This document shows positions 6,507 to 11,452 of a stretch of DNA of 11,452 bases, piece by piece. The stretch comes from Verrucomicrobiota bacterium. Lineage in GTDB: Bacteria > Verrucomicrobiota > Verrucomicrobiia > Chthoniobacterales > UBA10450. The translations under genes and the position numbers were made by a program. Location of the stretch: NCBI GenBank assembly GCA_003219395.1, contig QHOR01000022.1, positions 1 to 11,452 on the forward strand, in the 5' to 3' direction. The first letter of the stretch is position 1. Each line of letters begins with the position of its first letter. The notes under the pieces were generated by a model that made no database searches, was not told the DNA's origin, and saw nothing but the letters and a program-made list of their open reading frames with translations.

Positions 6507-7468
6507 GATGCCGATTCTTTCAAGACGCCATCATAGCCCTGCGAATATGCGGTGAAAACATCCTCCATGTCGGGTTCCACCCAGCGTTCGCCTAACAAAC
6601 GAAGATCTTTAAAAGGCCAATCCTCACGCCACCTCGCCATCAATTTCTCCGGTTCCTGTGCGTAGAGGCGCAGGCTACCGCTGCGCAAGGAAACGCCCAG
6701 CAGCTCGGGCCGATTCCGTAATCGCACCAGTGCAGGCATGAGTGGTTCAACATCGATTTCGAGCAGGCGCACGCGAAAGCTCGATTTCAAGGCGCGTGGC
6801 GAAGCTTTCGCCAGCAGCCGCCCACTATCGATAAAGCCCACTTCGGTGCAACGCTCCACCTCGTCCATGTAATGCGTGGTAACGAAAATCGTTTTTCCCT
6901 CGTTACTCAGGTCATAGAGTAAGTTCCAGATTTGCTGCCGGTGAACGGGATCAAGACCTGCTGTGGGTTCGTCAAAAAAAAGAAGCGGCGGATCGTGCAC
7001 CAGCGCGCAACCGATCGCCAGTAATTGCCGCATGCCGCCAGATAGACTTCCTGCGGCAGCATTCACTTTTTCTTGCAAGTCGCTCAGCCGGAGCAAGCCG
7101 TTGATTCGCCGCTCCAGTTCCGCACCCGGAACTCCATAGGCGCCGCCGAAAAATCGGAAGTTCTCCAGCACGGTGAGATCACGGTACAGGCTAAAACGTT
7201 GCGGAACGTAGCCGAACTTCGTCCTAACGTGTTGTCGATCTTTCCAAACATCCGTGCCTGCGATCGTTGCATTGCCCCCGGTCGGATGAGTCAGGCCGCA
7301 CAACATTCGAATGGTGGTCGTTTTTCCCGCGCCATTTGCCCCGAGAAAACCAAAGATTGTGCCCGATTCGATTTGAAAGGAAAGATGGCGCACGGCATGG
7401 ACGTTACCGAAACTTTTGCTCAGATGAACGATCCAAAAGATTTGCAACCATCTGGCATTTGCTGTCAC
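6503..7468 (-). CDS. ABC transporter ATP-binding protein
   Basis: A 321-residue ATPase that powers the ABC-2 permease encoded next. All nucleotide-binding motifs are intact: Walker A GANGAGKTT (43-51), Q-loop Gln 90 in YVPQ, signature LSGGM (142-146), Walker B LLFFDEP (162-168, catalytic Glu 167), D-loop GLD (171-173) and switch His 199 in TTHYMDEVERC, which is typical of the YbhF/CcmA-like exporter group. About 80 residues beyond the core form a C-terminal domain. It ends in an ATGA overlap with the permease gene. The start is uncertain: GTG at 7468 gives the full frame, and a TTG at 7447 (seven residues shorter) is also possible. Neither has a good ribosome binding site. The GTG is only 11 bases from the divergent start at 7480, so its promoter must lie inside the neighbouring gene. 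Confidence 0.93.
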   Translation of the reverse strand: MTANARWLQIFWIVHLSKSFGNVHAVRHLSFQIESGTIFGFLGANGAGKTTTIRMLCGLTHPTGGNATIAGTDVWKDRQHVRTKFGYVPQRFSLYRDLTVLENFRFFGGAYGVPGAELERRINGLLRLSDLQEKVNAAAGSLSGGMRQLLAIGCALVHDPPLLFFDEPTAGLDPVHRQQIWNLLYDLSNEGKTIFVTTHYMDEVERCTEVGFIDSGRLLAKASPRALKSSFRVRLLEIDVEPLMPALVRLRNRPELLGVSLRSGSLRLYAQEPEKLMARWREDWPFKDLRLLGERWVEPDMEDVFTAYSQGYDGVLKESAS

Positions 7469-7479
7469 ATCTGTTCGTC

Positions 7480-8541
7480 ATGAAAACTAAGATGCTGAAT
7501 CTGCGATCGCCACTCCTTGTAAGGGCGGGCGCTCTCTTAATCGTGCTATCTGTGTTGCGCCTGGAACTGGCCACAGCACGCGCTGACGCCGTGTCAGAGC
7601 TCGCCTCGTTTTCGATTTTTGACAAGGTTGATCTTGCACAGCTTGCAAAAAGCGATGTGAAGACGGCGCACGGACCGCCCATGAGTAATCCGCGGTTCCT
7701 CGCGGTGCAAAGTTGCTATGTAGCGGCCGGAGCGCCCGCTCAGCAGATCGAGGCGCTGCGCCGATGGGACGCAACAAAGCATCGCGAATTGAAGGTTTTT
7801 CTGCACTCCGATCTACCTTCGAACCCTGGCCCGGCTAATTTTGAAAAGCTAAGAAACGCTCCCGGCAATGCGTCCGTGCGTTCGTTCGTCATAGCGACTC
7901 AAAAGCTCAGTTCCAATCTCCAGATTAGCAAGGACGAGGCGAAGAAATTTTCTGCAGGAACTGCAGGCGGCGGCGGATCGATACCTGCACCGGTGGCAAC
8001 ATTCTGGGCAGATGTGTTGAGTGCGCGGACGAAAAGTTTCGTGTCCGGCGGAGTGTCTGCACAACCTCCGTACGATCACGCCGGCCCGTCTGTTCGGCCA
8101 GGCGACGAACTAAACGGGTTGTTGCGCGAGCAAGGAAAAATTCGTAACCAGTTTTCAACCTTACTTGGAGCCACAGGTATTGGGCGCGGCGCAGGTTCGC
8201 TGAAGCCGGAATTGTATTGGGAACTTCTCGATGTGGATGATCAAGGCGTAGTAACTCTGGGCGCATCTTATAGCCGCGGCAGTGGCGGCGGAAGTTATCA
8301 AGCAGCGGATGTTCTGTATTATGCCAGCGGTGGTTATTACGTTGGTCTAACCTTGTATCAGATGTGGCCGGTTACCGTGGAAGGCAAACCTTCAACCCTG
8401 GTTTGGCGCGGCGACATGATCTCTGCCGCGTCGCTGGGCTCGCTACACGGCGTGGAGCGTCTCGGATCGGAGTCCGTGATGATGAAAAACATCACCAAAG
8501 CCGTCACGCTCTTTCGGCGTGATACGGGCGGAGGGCGTTGA
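7480..8541 (+). CDS. Exported protein of unknown family, linked to outer-membrane paralogue 2
   Basis: I do not recognise the family of this 353-residue protein. It begins with a signal peptide (basic start, hydrophobic core about 11-30, cleavage likely after Ala 35 in ARA). Visible parts are a stretch PPMSNPRFLAVQSCYVAAGAP (66-86) with a single mature cysteine at 79, a mostly helical region about 85-160, a glycine-rich linker (160-167, AGTAGGGG), a Gly/Ser/Tyr-rich segment near 258-290 (RGSGGGSYQAADVLYYASGGYY) and a C-terminal part beginning TLYQMWPV. The frame is open further back to 7267, but that lies antisense to the ATPase, and the signal peptide places the start at ATG 7480 (or the ATG at 7492). 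No ribosome binding site precedes 7480. The stop is three bases before the GTG of the outer-membrane-type gene, so the two are co-translated and their products may act together in the periplasm or outer membrane. No enzymatic motif is seen. Confidence 0.75.
   Translation: MKTKMLNLRSPLLVRAGALLIVLSVLRLELATARADAVSELASFSIFDKVDLAQLAKSDVKTAHGPPMSNPRFLAVQSCYVAAGAPAQQIEALRRWDATKHRELKVFLHSDLPSNPGPANFEKLRNAPGNASVRSFVIATQKLSSNLQISKDEAKKFSAGTAGGGGSIPAPVATFWADVLSARTKSFVSGGVSAQPPYDHAGPSVRPGDELNGLLREQGKIRNQFSTLLGATGIGRGAGSLKPELYWELLDVDDQGVVTLGASYSRGSGGGSYQAADVLYYASGGYYVGLTLYQMWPVTVEGKPSTLVWRGDMISAASLGSLHGVERLGSESVMMKNITKAVTLFRRDTGGGR
8530..8535 (+). promoter_or_regulatory. Strong ribosome binding site deciding the GTG start at 8545
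   Basis: GGAGGG lies nine bases before the GTG at 8545, inside the last codons of the unknown exported gene. It is the strongest Shine-Dalgarno sequence I see in the window and supports coupled translation of the two genes and the GTG start. Confidence 0.75.
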
Positions 8542-8544
8542 GCG

Positions 8545-9468
8545 GTGAAACGCTTGAGGTATCGAGTCTTCGCTGCCGCTTGGGCAGTGTGGTCGTTGCT
8601 GTTAGCAACACGAATTTTCGCTGAGGAAAACGCGGGCAACTGGTTCGAACCGCTAACTCACGTGCCCGTGGAATATACCGTAGAAGACACGTATGTCGGT
8701 GATGGTGATGTCGAACGTGGACCGCACAAGAGTGTGCGGAATTTCGATGAAAACGATTCAATCGTGCACCTGATATTCACTCCGCGAATTAAAGCTGGCG
8801 TCTTGCGGATTGGCGCGCAGTGGGAACGATTCTCATTCGACCTTCCCGATCATGCGCCACTCCCGGACACATTGCAGTCAGTGAGCCTGGTTATGGGACT
8901 CGACATGCAGCTTTCTGATTCGATCATCGTGAGGGCCGAAGGGCAGCCTGGTGTGTACGATACCGAATTCGATAATTTGGGATGGGACAGTTTCAATTTC
9001 CCGTTCTTCGTAGGCGGGACTTACATTTATATTCCTAATCTGCAGCTCGTGCTCGGTGTCAGCGTCGATATCGAACGCAAATACCCGGTGCTCCCGGCCG
9101 CTGGAATTCGCTGGAAAATAGGCCCGCAATGGCTCCTCGATGCCGTGCTGCCAACTCCCCGTCTCGAGTACGAAATGAGCAAGGACGTGTCGCTGTATGT
9201 CGGGGCAAATCTGAAGCAAATCAGTTACCGTGTTCCTGATGATTTCGGGGATACTCACGGAATGCCGCGGCTCAATCACACGATCGTGACCTACAGCGAA
9301 GTGCGAACCGGCGCCGGATTGGATTGGAGAATTACGCCGGTTATCACAGCCACAGGCGAAGTCGGCTATCAACCGTACCGGAATTTCGATTTCTATCGCG
9401 CCGACGTGCGCTATCATCAGGACGGCGGCGCCCCGTACGGAATGATTTCGCTGCACGGCGCGTTTTAG
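8545..9468 (+). CDS. Exported outer-membrane-type beta-strand protein, paralogue 2 (DUF6268-like)
   Basis: A 307-residue protein starting at GTG, with a signal peptide (MKRLRYR basic start, hydrophobic core about 8-22, cleavage likely after Ala 26 in IFA). The mature chain has the alternating strand pattern of an outer-membrane barrel and ends in Phe. It matches the protein at 3957-4862 along most of its length. Shared blocks are LRIGAQWERFSFD, LPDTLQSV, PGVYDTEF, the PVLPAAGIRW block, LLDAVLPTPRLEYE, TYSEVRTG (249-256) and RNFDFYRA (279-286). The two are therefore paralogues, but by eye they are diverged enough to have distinct roles. It follows the unknown exported gene by three bases and shares its transcript. 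Its stop overlaps the stop of the convergent MFS gene by 4 bases. The DUF6268 family name is tentative and the function is unknown. Porin, transporter exit port or structural roles are all open. Confidence 0.8.
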   Translation: MKRLRYRVFAAAWAVWSLLLATRIFAEENAGNWFEPLTHVPVEYTVEDTYVGDGDVERGPHKSVRNFDENDSIVHLIFTPRIKAGVLRIGAQWERFSFDLPDHAPLPDTLQSVSLVMGLDMQLSDSIIVRAEGQPGVYDTEFDNLGWDSFNFPFFVGGTYIYIPNLQLVLGVSVDIERKYPVLPAAGIRWKIGPQWLLDAVLPTPRLEYEMSKDVSLYVGANLKQISYRVPDDFGDTHGMPRLNHTIVTYSEVRTGAGLDWRITPVITATGEVGYQPYRNFDFYRADVRYHQDGGAPYGMISLHGAF

Positions 9469-10940
9469 CTCACTTGCCGCAGTTGTGTCACGGATGCCAT
9501 ACGGCCCGCAGACACGCTCACACTCAGCGAGCGGAGATTCGTATCCAACGCGCCGATCTTGCGAGTCTCCGGCCATCGCCATGCTACGCCTAACACCACC
9601 AGGATTGTTCCAATGCCTCCGGCAACGACGGAAATTACCGGACCAAACAATGCGGCCGTTAATCCTGATTCCAGCGCACCGAATTCGTTTGATGTGCCGA
9701 TGAAAATATTATTCACCGACGAAACGCGTCCGCGCATTTCGTCCGGCGTGACCAGATGCACGATGGAACCACGAATGATGACGCTGACGCTGTCGAACGC
9801 CCCAAGTAGAAATAATAAGCCCAGCGATAACCAAAAGACTTTAGATAAGCCAAACAGGACCGTTGCGATTCCAAACCCGGTGACGCACCAGAGCAAGGTT
9901 TGGCCCGTCTGCTTCATTGGCGGCAAATGCGCTACCACCAACGCCATCGCAAAAGCACCAACGGCCGGGGCTGCACGCATCCAACCGAGACCAACCGGTC
10001 CACAGTGCAGAATCTGATCGGCGAAAATCGGCATCAGCGCGGTCGCGCCTCCCAGCAGCACCGCGAACAAGTCCAGGGTGATCGTTGCCAGGATCACTTT
10101 TCTTCGAAATACAAATCGAAGTCCGGCCATGAGGCTTTGCCACGTACTCGACTCGCTGCGGTCTCGTCTCTGAGTGCTGCGGTGGATCCCGAGAACCAAG
10201 ACAAAGAAGCAAAGTGCGCACAGCGCATCCAGGAGGTACACAAACGGAAACCCTACGTAAGCAATCAGCAATCCACTAAGAGCAGGCCCGACAACGGAGC
10301 CAATTTGAAAAACGCTGTTGTTCCAGGTGACCGCATTTGCAAAGGCATCACGAGGAATCAGCGTAGGAAAAAATGAACTGCGTGCCGCCCAGCTGAATGT
10401 GCGCGCCACAGCGCCAAGAAAAAGAAGAAGGTAAATCAACGGAATCGATGCGTCGTCGAAATGAAAAATTGGATGATGCCGTTCAAAAACTCCCGCTATA
10501 GCCGCCAGGACACGATTACTTGCACGCAACGGCGCGATCGCCGGAATGGTGAGATGCCTCCAGGAAACCAACGCCAAGGCTAGCGACGTGAGCACGCTGA
10601 AAATTTGCGAAACCAGAATAATGCGTTTTCGACTGAACCGGTCCGCCAAATGCCCGGCCGGCAGCGACACTGTCACCACGGGCACGGCAATAACCAGACC
10701 AACCAACCCAAGCGCTGTGGCGGAATGAGTACGCGCGTACACTTCCCATTCCACGGCCACGGCCAGCATCAGACGGCCGGTCATCGAAAGTAGATTCCCG
10801 GCGGTGAACAAGCTGAAATCTCTGAAGCGAAACGCCGCATAAGGATCATGCGCTCGTCGCTGCAAATTGACTGACGCGGAAACAGCGGGGCGCTCGCCCT
10901 CAGGGGGTTGGTAGGAACTTGGATCGACTCGTTGCGGCAT
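9465..10940 (-). CDS. MFS exporter (EntS / MFS_3-like)
   Basis: A 491-residue major facilitator protein with about twelve membrane segments. The first begins near residue 42 (FSLFTAGNLLSMTG), and the motif A loop GHLADRFSRKR lies at 96-106. The stretches ARSSFFPTLIPRDAFANAVTWNNSVFQIG and VGPALSGLLIAYVG (about 186-230) are typical of the EntS/MFS_3 group, whose members export siderophores, drugs or other metabolites using the proton gradient. The substrate cannot be inferred. Two features are unusual. There is a hydrophilic N-terminal extension of about 36 residues. There is also a loop of about 37 residues (128-164) between the third and fourth membrane segments, where the family usually has a short turn. 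The ATG at 10940 is not preceded by a clear ribosome binding site. No siderophore-synthesis gene is nearby. The stop overlaps the stop of outer-membrane paralogue 2 by 4 bases, so the two transcripts converge. Confidence 0.9.
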   Translation of the reverse strand: MPQRVDPSSYQPPEGERPAVSASVNLQRRAHDPYAAFRFRDFSLFTAGNLLSMTGRLMLAVAVEWEVYARTHSATALGLVGLVIAVPVVTVSLPAGHLADRFSRKRIILVSQIFSVLTSLALALVSWRHLTIPAIAPLRASNRVLAAIAGVFERHHPIFHFDDASIPLIYLLLFLGAVARTFSWAARSSFFPTLIPRDAFANAVTWNNSVFQIGSVVGPALSGLLIAYVGFPFVYLLDALCALCFFVLVLGIHRSTQRRDRSESSTWQSLMAGLRFVFRRKVILATITLDLFAVLLGGATALMPIFADQILHCGPVGLGWMRAAPAVGAFAMALVVAHLPPMKQTGQTLLWCVTGFGIATVLFGLSKVFWLSLGLLFLLGAFDSVSVIIRGSIVHLVTPDEMRGRVSSVNNIFIGTSNEFGALESGLTAALFGPVISVVAGGIGTILVVLGVAWRWPETRKIGALDTNLRSLSVSVSAGRMASVTQLRQVS

Positions 10941-11168
10941 GGTCGAGCGCGTTCAGTCGAACACGCGCACGGGATTGTAGATTGAGGAACGAGCACCGCA
11001 ACCTACGGCATTGTGCATTCTATTCGCCTGCTTAAAAAGCTCCGACACGGGCTTACTTAGCCCCGGGTGGCCGCCCGTATTGCGGCCCCAAACAATTTGC
11101 ACAAATCCTGCCGATTTTTCTTCCATTCCCTAAAACCAATACGGTAGAGTCGGCGGCTTCAAGGAAAA
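10941..11168. promoter_or_regulatory. Divergent region between the MFS and PUR-type genes
   Basis: No gene is seen in this 228-base gap, which should hold both promoters. Its distinctive content is the pair of GC-rich hairpins at 11049-11087, listed separately. Downstream of them is an AT-richer stretch (about 11088-11148) that is the likeliest place for the promoter of the plus-strand gene. I cannot assign -35 and -10 boxes with confidence. Confidence 0.35.
11049..11087 (+). other. Two tandem GC-rich hairpins
   Basis: The first is GGGCT (11049-11053) with AGCCC (11059-11063) around a 5-base loop. The second is GGCCGC (11069-11074) with GCGGCC (11082-11087) around a 7-base loop. Both are perfect repeats. 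On the minus strand a short T-run follows a few bases beyond the first hairpin, but no minus-strand gene lies upstream for it to terminate. They may be an operator, a 5' leader structure of one of the divergent transcripts, or a remnant terminator. Confidence 0.45.
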
Positions 11169-11378
11169 ATGGATAACATCATCGAGGCGAGAGAACTGCA
11201 GATTGAGCGTAAGCATTTTTACGTGGAGCTCCGGCAAAACGAGCGCGGTAGATTCTTGCGCATCACTGAAGAAGCTCATGGCCGCCGCAACAGCATTATC
11301 GTGCCGAGTACCGGGGTCGATGACTTTACGGCGACGATTGCTGAAGTTTTGACGAACAACGAAGGCGCGCCAGCTTGA
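11169..11378 (+). CDS. Small PUR-type nucleic-acid-binding protein (DUF3276-like)
   Basis: A 69-residue protein consisting of one PUR repeat, the single-stranded DNA/RNA-binding unit known from eukaryotic Pur-alpha and from small bacterial proteins in Bacteroidota, Spirochaetota and Verrucomicrobiota. The core pattern is clear: FYVELRQNERGRFLRITEE (residues 17-35), with the conserved N-E-R-G-R-F-L-R-I run, then basic RRNSIIVPSTGVDDF (39-53) and a C-terminal helix TATIAEVL (54-61). Such proteins usually dimerise to form a complete nucleic-acid-binding surface. Whether it regulates transcription, RNA or replication is not known from the sequence. AAGGA at 11161-11165 lies three bases before the ATG, a close but good ribosome binding site. 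The upstream spacer carries two GC-rich hairpins that could bear on its regulation. The remaining 74 bases of the window hold no supportable gene. Confidence 0.85.
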   Translation: MDNIIEARELQIERKHFYVELRQNERGRFLRITEEAHGRRNSIIVPSTGVDDFTATIAEVLTNNEGAPA

Positions 11379-11452
11379 ACCCCCAGGTTAGGTGGTTTTG
11401 GGTTTCTATCGCGGCAGCTGGCGTCGGCTGCAATTGTTGTGAACTGTAAATA

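Noticed and set aside
7267..7479. Upstream extension of the 353-residue exported protein
   Set aside because: It is antisense to the ATPase Walker A region, and the signal peptide at 7480 marks the real start.
8878..9582. A 234-codon minus-strand frame under outer-membrane paralogue 2
   Set aside because: It is antisense to a gene whose paralogue confirms the plus frame. Its composition is Arg/His-rich, as expected of shadow frames.
11375..11449. A 24-codon plus-strand ORF starting with TTG, overlapping the PUR-type stop as TTGA, with a hydrophobic core and a Cys-rich end resembling a lipoprotein leader
   Set aside because: Very short, rare start codon, no ribosome binding site and a poor lipobox (GVGC). 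Chance is likely.

Overview
The window looks like chromosomal DNA of a Gram-negative soil bacterium, most likely Verrucomicrobiota (Chthoniobacterales-like). This is inferred from two signal-peptide-bearing outer-membrane-type beta-strand proteins that end in phenylalanine, a small single-domain PUR-type nucleic-acid-binding protein of the kind known from Bacteroidota, Spirochaetota and Verrucomicrobiota, moderate GC and weak Shine-Dalgarno use. The taxonomic call is an inference. I saw no rRNA, tRNA, CRISPR array, insertion sequence, phage gene or attachment site.

Left part (1-3702): a plus-strand metallo-beta-lactamase-fold hydrolase (UPF0173 type) and a plus-strand kinase-fold protein (APH/Kdo-kinase-like) face two minus-strand membrane genes, a PAP2 lipid phosphatase and a flippase-like (UPF0104/HpnL-like) integral membrane protein. 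The kinase and flippase reading frames overlap tail to tail by 169 bases.

Centre (3703-9468): a block of envelope and transport genes. A minus-strand operon encodes an ABC ATPase, an ABC-2 permease (ATGA overlap) and, 52 bases further on, an exported SCP2-like lipid-binding protein. It is flanked on both sides by two paralogous outer-membrane-type proteins (3957-4862 and 8545-9468). The second paralogue is translationally linked to an exported 353-residue protein of unknown family. The ATPase and the unknown protein start back to back with only 11 bases between their start codons. Each paralogue ends in a 4-base stop-codon overlap with a convergent gene.

Right part (9465-11452): a minus-strand MFS exporter (EntS/MFS_3-like) and, after a divergent spacer with two GC-rich hairpins, the plus-strand PUR-type protein.

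How the genes may work together: the flippase, PAP2 phosphatase, exported SCP2 protein, ABC exporter and two outer-membrane-type proteins all fit handling of lipid or another hydrophobic compound across the envelope. The most interesting candidate for an undescribed system is the ABC exporter plus periplasmic SCP2 protein in the place where a HlyD-type adaptor would be expected, with a paralogous pair of outer-membrane proteins and a co-transcribed unknown protein next to it. That functional link rests on gene order and fold recognition only.
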